Below, piece by piece: positions 1 to 10,029 of a DNA stretch of 64,000 bases; position 1 is the first letter of the stretch, and every line of letters begins with the position of its first letter. Made by a program: the position numbers and the translations under genes. Source of the DNA: Porphyra umbilicalis (taxonomy: Eukaryota > Rhodophyta > Bangiophyceae > Bangiales > Bangiaceae); NCBI GenBank assembly GCA_002049455.2, contig KV919044.1, positions 39,770 through 103,769 on the forward strand, in the 5' to 3' direction. Under the pieces are notes generated by a model. The model had not been told where the DNA came from. It worked only from the letters and a program-made list of their open reading frames with translations, and ran no database searches.

Positions 1-9
1 GTGGACATG

Positions 10-560
10 CAGGATTGTGACACCAAGTGTCTTGCACTTGCGAAAACGAGCTGGAACTGCATCATTCTCGCCGGAAGCCACGGACTTTAGTAGCTTACAT
101 ATGGCACAATAGTTTTCATACAGGACGCTCACGCCACATCTGTATCACCAAAGAAGACAAAACACCACGAATATCTGGCCGGTATGCGCTGGTCATGATA
201 TCCAGATTCTGGCACAAGAATCGTCACGTAGGATGTTCAGGCATGGTCTATGTCACCAAACAAGAGAAATATGCAACAAGAAGTCTGTCCGGCAGGCCAC
301 CGAGACGGTAGCCAACATTTGGCACAATATTCGTCATGCAGGATGCTGAAGCCACGTCTTTGTCAGCAAAAGAGACAAAACAGCAGGAATGTCTGGCCGG
401 CAGGCGCTGGCTACGGTTCTCAGCATACGATAAAAGAATTTTCATACAGGATGCTCAAGCCACGTCTCTGTCAGCAAAAGAGAACAAACAGCGGGCATAT
501 CTGGCCGGCAGGCGCTGGCTATGATAGCCAACATCTGGCGCACTCATTGTCGTAGACGAT
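10..560. repeat. Degenerate ~109-bp tandem array, about five copies
   Basis: Five diverged head-to-tail units begin near 10, 121, 230, 339 and 447, a spacing of 108-111 bp. Each starts with a CAGGATGCTC-like box followed by GCCACGTCTCTGTCA. The last two contain CTGGCCGGCAGGCGCTGG. Short open frames run through the array on the plus strand, but they only reflect the repeat and are not called as genes. Copies near 339 and 447 are most alike, so the array has decayed unevenly. Confidence 0.75.
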
Positions 561-589
561 CCTCATGGACTGAGTGCAGCCCAGCCCTC

Positions 590-957
590 TCAGGTTATGG
601 CGGCTACCGTACTGGAGTGGGCCGACAAATGCCCTAGGACCATGCCCTTGGGGAGTCGCTTACTCGTATTCCCCGTATGGGTAACTTCCACCCACCACGT
701 CAGGTTGGCGGTGCAGTCCATGGTGCCAGTTGCCACATACACGCGATGGCGCTCATACACTTGATGGCGCTGGGCGATGACCCCATTCCCTGAGAATAAC
801 GTCTGTCTGGGACGCACCCCCGGGACCGCGGGGGTAGAACCACCTCCTGCGCTAGGCGCACCTTGGCGTCCACCTCACTAGCCGCGCCAGCCTTGCTGGG
901 GGGGCCCGCCCTGGCATACGACACCGTCTTACCCCGACGAAGGATAGGGAACTTACA
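590..957 (-). pseudogene. Ty3/gypsy polyprotein remnant, segment after the protease
   Basis: Read on the minus strand, two overlapping frames give residues typical of the linker between protease and reverse transcriptase in plant- and alga-type Ty3/gypsy elements: AKVRLAQEVVLPPRSRG in one frame, then VYVATGTMD, WWVEVTHTGN and RLPKGMVLGHL in the next. A frameshift near 810 separates them. The piece directly continues the protease remnant at 3571-5023. When the intervening 2.6-kb insertion and one copy of its target duplication are removed, the two halves join in the same frame. No reverse transcriptase, RNase H or integrase follows; the element stops near 590. Confidence 0.7.
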
Positions 958-1419
958 AGGGGTTGTCAGGATACGTATTTCCGGGCGAAATAGGATACGG
1001 ATAAACGCGGATGCTGTGTATCTGATTAAGGATAACTCCGATGAGTCAGATACGGATACGGATATCTGCCTCCGAAACCGGATTATTATGTAGAATATAA
1101 ACCTATCTGGATACAATTATCGTACCCGATTATATCCATACAAGTCCGCCAGACAGCAAAATTAGAGCCAGAGAAAGACACCATTCAGATACTTATCGAG
1201 TGTTCAATGGACGTCAAGTACGACGTGACATTCACATTTGATGTGTGCACCCCAAGAGGCGTGGTCCAGGCCGTTTCCCGCCATTTTTGTCAACGGTCGT
1301 CCGAAGGACCATTCTGAATCTCGTGTCACACTTTGCTCGTCAGAAATATCGACACAACGAACAGGAGTTGATCTCGTTCACCTTTCAGTTCGGGGGCGTT
1401 GCCCCGAACGCAGTGGTGT

Positions 1420-2356
1420 GATTATAATCATTCCTTGGCTCGCGTAAAATGCTAATAATCAACCCCTTGAATTAAAGTCGTATGGGGCAGTGTTTATTGA
1501 TTATAATCATGGGCCATGATTATAATCATTGGAAGCCTTTACGACAGAGCAAAAGTACGCATAAATATGACAGAAGTCCAATTAAGTCAACATTAGACGT
1601 GATAAGCCAACTTTCTAAACATTCTGTGGAAAGCTACGAGAGTGACTTCGGCAGGGTTGCAGGCTGTGTCCCTGTCGACAGAAGACAGTGCCGACACCGC
1701 CGCCGCTGAGCAGCAACTGATGGTGAGAAGCGATCGTGGAGCTGAAGCGACATGTTATGCTGGGTAGTGAGACTCAGGTCTGGCCTGAGTGGTTGCTCGT
1801 GACAACGCCGTGGCCTTGAAAAAGCGTCCTCTTGCGCTCCAGTCAGTTCACGGGCCATGAAAAACGCTTAGGGGGCCGACGTGAATCGACCACACCTGGC
1901 AACCTCGCTCAGATGTACTATGTACGATTCTATGTGGCAATTGTGTACTGATGCCATGGTAACCTTGGCTCTTTTTGCAGATGCCTGTTTTCATATGCAT
2001 GAGGTGCTCTTCGACGCTCTGTCGCATGGCTCTGACTCTTTCTTCACTCTTTCCTGCGCGTAGAAGCATCACACTGCCATGCTCCTTGCCAGTTCTGCCA
2101 TCTGTGGGAGCGTACCGTGTGAGTGCAGCAGGGCATGTCCTTCGCATTGTTGACCCGAACGACAGTCGTGGACTGGTCAAGCAGCCAGTGAAACGCTTGA
2201 ATCTGTCAGTTGGCAGGCAAACCAGCTGTCTCTATCTCCTAGCAGCCCCCCTCATGTATGCCCAGCTGTAAAGCCCCTTGCACGGCCATGTGACTATAAT
2301 CATCAGCCCCGTGATGTAAAATGATAATAATGATTATAATCATCATGATTATAATC
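1420..2356. repeat. Two clusters of the palindrome GATTATAATC
   Basis: The perfect palindrome GATTATAATC occurs at 1420-1429, 1499-1508, 1518-1527, 2332-2341 and 2347-2356, in AT-rich islands inside the GC-moderate interior of the nested element. Related partial copies sit near 1452 and 2293. The two clusters are about 800 bp apart and may mark the ends of a further nested insertion, but no clean target duplication was found. Confidence 0.5.
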
Positions 2357-2383
2357 AAATAAAAATCCACTGCCACCTCTACC

Positions 2384-3180
2384 GAACGGGAGTTTCTCCA
2401 GTTCTAGACGAGTTCGAGGTAGCCGAGGTCCCCGTCACGCGGGTCTAGAGTATCAACTTACAATTTCGCGTAGGAAGCGTGTCAAATCTACCTGTTCTGG
2501 ACCAGAAGTATCGATGGATATCCAAGGGCACTTCGAGCGCTGAGGTGCGACGTCTCCTTCGACCCTCGATCATCTGACGTTGCTGCGTGGCAGTTCCTAC
2601 CCGTCGAGCGACGGCGTGGGCATGAGAAGGGTGCATCAAGAGGCACACACTGCTGCTCACAGATGTATTGACTACAGATTGAACTGTTTTCGGGGATGCT
2701 CGTAGCCCTGAACCCTTCGGCAGCGAAGGTACGGATTTTGGTGTGGTGATGGGCTGTCGCGCCAGCTAAGACCAAGTCCGTGACCGACGCAATCGGATCG
2801 CACGAAGAAGATGAGTCGTACCTGTGGTCGCGACGACGGCGAGTCGGAGAAATAGCAGTGTCAACCGAGCTGTAATTGTACTGATCTAGAAGAAACTCCA
2901 AGCCCCAGATGATAAGATCCAGTTGTAGACCTCGCAGAAGCATGGCGATGATAATCCTACACGACCAAGCCATCCTATTGATCTGCATTAGCTGAGATCT
3001 TTAAAAATACCATCGGGATCGTCTCACGACTGCAAGCGTTACGGTCAGAGCCTGGCATCGGTTGTCCAGAACGGGAGTTTCTCCCGTTCTTCCTTCCGTT
3101 CGCGAACAGGAGGGAGAACGGGAGTCGCTCCCGTTCGGGCGGCCTCCGAACGGGTCCCCTGTTCGGCTCCCCGTTCTAGA
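2384..3180. repeat. GAACGGGAG hairpin cluster
   Basis: Two perfect stems lie close together. AGAACGGGAG (3068-3077) pairs with CTCCCGTTCT (3081-3090) around a TTT loop. GAACGGGAG (3116-3124) pairs with CTCCCGTTC (3128-3136) around TCG. A diverged copy of the first stem lies at 2384-2405, and GTTCTAGA recurs at 2401-2408 and 3173-3180. The arrangement looks like the ends of a small foldback element. Confidence 0.5.
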
Positions 3181-3570
3181 TGCAGTCTTTGTGATGCTGG
3201 TCGAGCAAGCGGGCCGAGTCGCGTGATTGAACGGTTTCTGCCGGGTCGGGCAGGACCGCCGCTTGCCGCTTTAACCTGTTTGCACATGAATCACCCGATT
3301 GTCGGAACGTGAAAAGAGAGGTCGATTGCTTTTATTGGAATTCTGCACGCGCGAGAAGTCTAATCATCTTGTATATCTCTGTATCCTGACTCTTATATCT
3401 GGGATACGGATCTGATATAATCTCGCAATTCTTGTCGGACGGGATAGATATATCCTCTCCTCTCTTTTTCATGAAGCATTTAAGATATGCGTCCTCGGCG
3501 CGTATCTGATGTGGATACGGATATAATGCATGGATATATTCCTCCGGGATGTATCCATGACAACCCCTGG

Positions 3571-5023
3571 ACCTTACATCAATTTAGTAACTGGATGTAC
3601 CCCTTGGGTCCGCACATGTTGGGGACATGGACGTCAGTGAAGTCGGTCCCTAGAGGTAGGGGGACCGATATGCCTCGCACTACTCCACACGTGACTGAGG
3701 TTGAGTAAGTGCCGACTCGCACCGTAAGAGTCACGGTGCCCGTGATGTAAAGGAGTCCCCCATTCACGTCAAATAACTGGGCGGTCGCCGCATCTAGGGG
3801 CGCCACCTTCATCTCCGGGGGGAGAAGCGCTTCCCGTACTAGGGAGACGCACGACCCTGTGTCGACAATGACGCGGAGGGCTAACTCACGCCCCGCGTCC
3901 AGCCAGACGAGAGCGGCCACCAAATAGTTGGACCCCGTCAGGATGGCCACCACATTCCGGCCGTCCACCCCCATCGAAAGGGGCGCGTCCCGAGGGCGGA
4001 TCCCCTTGGGTCGGGATTCGATGCGTACTGGCATCACATCCACGCCCCGGGTTGGGTCCACCGGTCGCCGCGGGGAGAGACCAACACCGGTGGTTATCCG
4101 TTTCCCTCCTCAGAATCAGAGGAGGTGGCGGGTCCGCACTCTGGCTCGGTCTGCGATTCCCCTTTCTCAAGCGGCGTCGACTCCTCGCCGCTTGAGCTGG
4201 ATTTCTCGTCGGGAATGGCGACGGCTACTTGCCGGCCCGTTCGCTGGGTATCGCGGGAGCCCGACGGCGTCCCAAGAGGGGACCAGCGACTGGCTTGTGC
4301 CAATCGGTGACGTAGGCGTACGTCCAAGTCAGGGCACACCTCGGCCCAATGACCCACCTTGCCACACTACCAGCAAGGGTACTCTCCCGCCCGGCGTTTG
4401 AGTCGGGAAGACTCATCCCTCGGTCGGGACCTGTGGCGTGAGTTGTCGCCGGCCCCGGGAGTCGAGCCGCCCGGGGCCCCGGGCCGGGCCACATCGTACC
4501 GGGCGCCGGGAGTCGGGGCGCCCACGGCCCCGACAGCCCAAACGGGGGCGTCCCGCGGTTGGTAACCCCGTGTCCCCCCGGTGACCTGGGAAAGTGCGTC
4601 CGCACGAGCTTGCCGCCGGATTTGGGCCTCCTTCGCGAGCACTTCTCGCTCCTTGGTCCGCTCTTTAAGTTGCTCAAGTCGTAGCCAGAGGCGTTCGTCG
4701 CCCTTAGTCGGGGCGACGCGAGCCAACTCCGCCATAGTCATGCCGGGGGTGTTTCGCTCGCACACAGTGGCGCGCGCCGCGCGGTGGACACCTTCCAAAA
4801 AGCGCCCCTTAAGAGCGCCCTCCCCGTTAATGAACCCGCACATGGGTGTTGAGGCAGCGGAGGCGCTCGGCGAACGACAACTCGTCTCCGTCGTCCCGTT
4901 GGACCACAAATTAAGGGTCTGGACGAGAGTAGGCAATGAGGCCTGTGAAGTGAACTTCCGCAGTCCACCAGGGACAATTGGCCCTTGCGTAAGTCGTAAG
5001 TCTTTGTACTTTCGTGGCGGCAC
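3571..5023 (-). pseudogene. Ty3/gypsy gag-protease remnant
   Basis: On the minus strand the gag frame (5023 to 4094) contains a CCHC zinc knuckle, C-W-stop-C-G-K-V-G-H-W-A-E-V-C near 4330-4370. Its second position is an in-frame TAG, so the knuckle is broken. After a frameshift, the frame 4061-3579 encodes a retroviral-type aspartic protease with the active-site VDTGS motif. Possible upstream gag sequence continues in other frames to about 5850. Stops, frameshifts and a nested transposon show it is dead. The order gag, protease, then the linker at 590-957 fits Ty3/gypsy rather than copia. No long terminal repeat was recognised. Confidence 0.75.
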
Positions 5024-5713
5024 TGCATGTTCTGGTTTGTAGATCTTTCAGCGGGGAATCTATTGGGGGTTGAGCTCCGAGGAAGGTGTGTGTGGGGAGC
5101 GGCGCCTTGAGTGTGAGGCTGTGGGCGCCCTCTGGAGGTGTGCGAGCTGCCCTGGGAGGCGTCGTGCGGGCCTTGTCGGCCGCGCCATTGGGGGTGCCTG
5201 GGAAGGCCCTGCGGCTGAGGTGGCCTGGGGGATATCAGGCACACCTGCGCAGGCCTGGGAACGCCGTGCCTAGTAAAACAACGCACCCACTCAACATAAT
5301 CGACTTCGCAGGTTATGGGCCCAATGTCGCTGGTGGTCATCGTCGTCTGCGGCTCTGTCGTTTGCGGGACGGCGCTCGTTGGGCTGCTATGTGTTCCTGC
5401 GTCGGGCAGGCGGGCATAGCCTCCCATGTCGTCAGTGTCGCGCCTCGGGGCGCGGTTGTCGTCGTCATGTCGGAGTACGGGCTCTACGGTGGCCCTCGCT
5501 TTGCGCAGCTGGACGACGATTACAAGGTCTGGTCCGTGTACTGCCGTGCACAGCTCATAAATGACAAGGTCTTGTGAGCGGTCGTGACCAGGGGCTCTCA
5601 AGCGACCGTGATTTTGTTGTGCCAATGGTAATTCGGATCTTTTTCTGAAGAGCGACTGCGTATATAGGATTGAGGCCCGCTTCAGTGCGTAGATTGAACT
5701 ATGGTGTGTGGGC

Positions 5714-6123
5714 GCGACTTTTTCCGGGAAATTTTGGCCGATGCGGTTTGGCGGAGCAACTTTTCTGCGGTTGGAACAGAGCGTGCTTTTGAGCGTATAT
5801 TTCTGACGAAGGGAGTCCGTCGCCCAGTCTTGCGCCGTTTCAGCGGCCATATTGAGACGTCGTGAGGCATGTTGCCATGTATTTCTTGATCAATAACTAC
5901 TTCTGAACACTCAACTGTCACAATAACACAGTATCTTGTTGGGACTTACTGTTGTAGTAAAGTCTGGAGCGTACATTAGATATAGTCGCGCCGCAGGTGC
6001 TGCGGCGCGTATTTTCCTATCCTGCCAAGCGAAGTAAAGTAGATCTGCTCCCCTCCAAAACAGGGAGCGAACGCGTATATACGCTCAAAAAACTACGCGC
6101 AACTACGCTCCCGAAAAAGTCGC
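5714..6123. repeat. Foldback/MITE-like element
   Basis: GCGACTTTTTC at 5714-5724 is inverted at 6113-6123. Further in, the 14-bp TTTTGAGCGTATAT at 5787-5800 is inverted at 6077-6090. The arms are unequally spaced (about 77 against 36 bp between boxes), so the element has suffered indels. It lies between the gypsy gag remnant and the copia gag remnant. No target duplication was identified. Confidence 0.45.
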
Positions 6124-6139
6124 TTGACAACGCCTGGTC

Positions 6140-8130
6140 GAGACGGACCGCCCCGCGTCCGGGAGTGATTCGAAGGGCAACTTGGTGGCGGACGAGTGGG
6201 ACATCATGAACGAGTAGGCGTTGGCGACCATCCAGATGTCGGTCAAGCCGGTTCATCTCCATTTGGTGACGGCGGTCAGTACGACCAAGGACGCGTGGGA
6301 CGCGCTCAAGGACATATCTGAATCGCGTCACAACGCACGGCTGCTGCAGATCATGCACGAGCTGAGCAACCTCAAGAAGGTTGGCGACGAGAACATCATC
6401 CAGTACACGTCGCGCGCCAAGGGCCCCCGCCAAGAACTCGCCATGCTGGGAAACCAGGTGGACGAGAACACACTCGTGCTGCAGATCCTGTCGGGTCTTC
6501 CAGCATAGTACGACATGATCAAGACCGTCCTGGAGAACATGGATGGGAAGCGCAACCTGGCCGACGTGAGCGCCAAGCTGCTCACGGTGAAGCAGCGGGC
6601 CAGCCGAGGGCGGTCGTCGTCATCGACTGGCGTCAAGTCGCAAGCGTTTGCGGCTTCGGATACCAAGAAGCCGTGCGACAAGAAGGCGGTCGTGTGCTAC
6701 TACTGCGACAAGAAGCGGCATATGAAGCGCGACTGCCTCAAGAGGAAGGCCGACGACGCCAGGGGCAACAAGAAGCCAAACGGCGGGCGTCGGGATGGTG
6801 GCGGGGGCGGTGGTGCGCCTCCCCGTGCCGCATTGGCCTACGCCGCGTCGGCAGGCCAGTCCGGGGAGCACAAGACTCGCGAGAGCTCCATTTGGATGTC
6901 GACCTGGGTGCTGGTCTTTGGCGCGACCAGCCTTATGGCTGCCGTGGACAAGGGCTTCACAGTCGAGACGTCGGGAATCGGGGCCAAGGTCACTGTGGCT
7001 GAAGGTCACAAGTTGCCCATTAAGGGGCACGGATACATCTCCATGGACGTGGGGGCGGGCAACACCAAGGTACGAATGGTTTTCGGTGAGGCCATGCTCG
7101 TGCCAGACCTGACGGACAGCCTGTTGTCTGTGCGTGCGGTCGACCGCCGCGGCGGAGCGGTGGTGTTTGTCGGAGACACCTGCTACATCCTGAGCGATGG
7201 AGAGGCGGTACTCTCAAAGCGGGGTGTTGAGCAACGCGTCTGTCATCGGTTCGGTCAACGAGTCCGAGAACTGTGTACTCAAGGTGACGCCGGTCAAGGC
7301 GTCGGCAAGCGCCGCCTCAACACGCATGGACGGCGAGGCGGAGCTGTGGGACCGCAGGTTCAACCACTTGGGTTTCGAGAACCTCAAGCGAATGGTCAGA
7401 ATGGTCGACGGGACTCCAGCTTCGGTGGTGGACGCCAAGCGCATTCTTGGCACGGTGTGCGTCCCGTGTGTTGACAGCAAGATGGCGCGTTCCCCGCACC
7501 ATCGCTCCACTACAACGAGCACAAGGTGCGAGACGGTTCACACCGACGTCGATGGGCCCTTGACGTAGTCGTTTGGTGGTTCAATATACTTCATGACGCT
7601 GATAGAGGACTCTACTGGCTTCATCACGGCGACGCCCATCAAGATGCAGGGGATGGTACCGGGCGTCATCAAGGCCCGCATTACGCAGCTTGAGATCCTC
7701 ACCGGGCTAAAAGTGAAGCGCGTGCGCCAAGATGGCGCAAAGGAGTACGTCAGGCACGACGTCAAGGCGTGGTATGACAACAAGGGCATCACGTCCGAGA
7801 AGACGGCGCCTTACTCGTCGCAGCAGAACTGCAAGGCGGAGCGTGCAAACCGCTAAACCATGGAGCGCGTTCGCGCGGCACTGTTGGACGCCGGTGCGGA
7901 AGAGAAGCTGTGGGCTGAGGCGCTCTCCTCGGTCATCCACGTGCTCAACAGGTCCCCAAAGGCCGGGCAAGATGTGACGCCGCTTGAGGCGCTCACGGGG
8001 CGACGCCCCGACGTGAAGGGATTTCGCGTCTGGGGGAGCCGGGCCTCGGCCCTCAGGCCCAAGCAGCAGCAGCGCAAGCTGAAGCCAAGGACCGATGTTG
8101 GCCGTTTTGTTGGCTACCGCATCAGCAATC
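6140..8130 (+). pseudogene. Ty1/copia gag-protease-integrase remnant
   Basis: A copia-type polyprotein can be followed across four frame pieces. Gag (about 6140-6508 and 6515-6700) includes the UBN2-like region. A CCHC zinc knuckle C-Y-Y-C-D-K-K-R-H-M-K-R-D-C lies at about 6697-6740. The protease motif normally read as DSGA is FGAT here (near 6925), so the catalytic aspartate is lost. A gag-pre-integrase HHCC region (HLGFENLK...CVPC) follows near 7365-7480. The integrase core runs 7530-7860, with its DDE-context residues in HTDVDG, RQDGAKEY and KAERANR. The C-terminal segment ends in VGRFVGY at about 8115. Premature stops occur at 6215, 6506, 7566 and 7854, and there is a frameshift near 7240. 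Reverse transcriptase and RNase H are absent. Confidence 0.85.
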
Positions 8131-10029
8131 TCTGTGCACCTCGAACCGCCGCATCCTCTGTGGCGTCCCGGAGCTTCTTTTTCTCAACGGCCCCTCGAAG
8201 TGTCTTTTTCTTGCCAGAGACGCACCTGGCGTGCGCCAGCTCCACTTTCGCCGCGGCCATCTGCCACCGTGATGGATTATGCCAAAGCGGCTCCCAGGGC
8301 GCCGCCCGCTGCGGACGGGATTTCCGCTTCAGTTCTCCCAGCCGGGGCACGGTGCCCTCACGCCGCGACTCTTAGAGTTCCTGGCCGTGGCAAAGAGTCT
8401 CTCACAGCTTGCCGCCGTGTTCGGCCGGGCTTTCTACTGGAGCGTTCTGCCGGGAGAAAATGCGGCCCGATGAGTGAGCGAAGGCGTACCAGAGGGGCTG
8501 CTACCGGTATACGTAGCCCATGCGACCACAAGCGCGGCAGGGGGTATTCTAGCGGAAGACCTCACCACAGAAGCTCTCTAGCAACAGTGCGTACCGCTGC
8601 GGCGTGTTCGCAGAGCGTACCTAAGATTCTCTCTGCACGTCGTCGTGCAGCGGTTGGAGCGCACGGATGCCCGGGCCGGATGCCCTTTTGCGGCGGCAGG
8701 CTACACCTCTCCGCGATGGCTGTTTGACGAGGATCTGGCGCAGTGGCCCGTGCTGGAGATGGTGCCAATGGCGGCCATTGCGCGCATCGTTCACGTCGTT
8801 CCCAACACGGACATGCTGTCGCGTCGCTTCGGGCTTGCTACGCCGAACGTGTGGAACGGGCAACAGCTCATCGACAATCGCGATGCCCTCTTCCTGCACA
8901 ACATCTTACACAAGTCGACAACGCCTGCGCAGCAGCGCAGGCAGAGCTGCCGTCTTGCAAACCAGAAGCATGATGCCAATGAGATGAGTTGTTAGTACGG
9001 GGGGGCACAAGAGGAACCCACGACTGCAACGGCAGCACCTGCAAGCCAAAACAAGGACATCAACAAGCAGCAGCTGCACCAGTGCCCCAACCGGACACAG
9101 AGCGTATCAGCGGCGGCGTCGACAGGCTGAGTGGTGCACAGAGTGGACGATTTCCCCCTAATCAAATATGGGGGGCTACATCTGCTGGAAAGATTCCTGA
9201 GGGGTGGCTGGCTCTGTTGTTCGAATCTGCTGACTCTCGTACGCGGCGGTCCTTCTGAGCGACGCGGTCAGACGCTGGCGTGCGCTTCAGTGGCGCTGTG
9301 GTCCTCACCGCTGCCGTGCGTGGCCGCCCACTGTTGCATCCAGCAGCTGAAGCACGTCGGCGCGTCGCTCCGCTATATGCCTCACCTAACCATCTTGCGC
9401 TCCTGCCGTGATGCCTGGGCAGCGGCTCGCACTCTGCCAACTCTGTGTGCTCGGAAGTCCTCTGGCCTTGGTGTCATCGCCGCATCCTGTCGCGACGCGG
9501 TTACACAGCGGACGTGTTGGTAGCCACAGCTGCCACTTCTCCGTTGCACGCGCGACGAGGTGACGGCACGTCATTAGCCACGCCCTTGAATTGGAGAGCT
9601 CATCTGACGAGGCGAGCACCTCACCTCCTCGCATCGTACGTATGCGCTCTTTACTGGTGGGATGCCCTCGAATGTACGTCGCGTCTCTGAAGCCGATTGC
9701 CCGGCCACGAGCTGGGCTGTCGTCACTCGCTCTCGCAGTACCGCGCTCCTGTAAACTAACCTCGCTCCTGTTGCTGTCGCTATGGTGTGGCTGTCACTTT
9801 AATTTGGGCTGAATGCTTATCAGTTGCGTGCTAGAGGTGGGGGGGGTACCCAGGCCGTGGCTTGGTGAAGGGCGGCGGGGCACAGCGAGTCCAGACGGGG
9901 CTGGAAGGCAAAGTGGCCACTCTGGTTGTAACGGGAGTGACGTGCCACAGGTTCATCATCCGACGTTGAGGGTGCAGATCGTAGCGGCGGCGGTCTAGAG
10001 TGCACCGGGTGACGTGCGTGAAGCAAGAA
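8131..10029. other. Intergenic, no intact gene; one short transposon-like remnant
   Basis: No frame here has convincing coding character except plus-strand 8645-8995. That frame encodes a stretch including IARIVHVVPNTDMLSRRFGL and WNGQQLIDNRDALFLHN. It resembles the C-terminal tail seen in several large DDE transposase genes, but I cannot assign it to a family. The remainder is GC-balanced sequence without repeats I could recognise. Confidence 0.3.

Larger units (their letters stand above)
958..3570. mobile_element. Non-autonomous hAT-like DNA transposon nested in the gypsy remnant
   Basis: The termini are inverted: AGGGGTTGTCAGGATAC at 958-974 faces GTATCCATGACAACCCCT at 3551-3568. Direct copies of an 8-bp sequence flank it (AACTTACA at 950-957, ACCTTACA at 3571-3578, 7 of 8 identical), as expected for hAT target duplications. 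The right end carries two extra G before the duplication. Subterminal GGATACGGAT-type motifs cluster at both ends (about 988-1060 and 3400-3535), resembling transposase-binding repeats. Removing the element restores one reading frame across the interrupted gypsy gene, which independently supports both boundaries. The interior holds no recognisable transposase. The longest frame, 2488-2988 minus, is not called. Confidence 0.8.
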
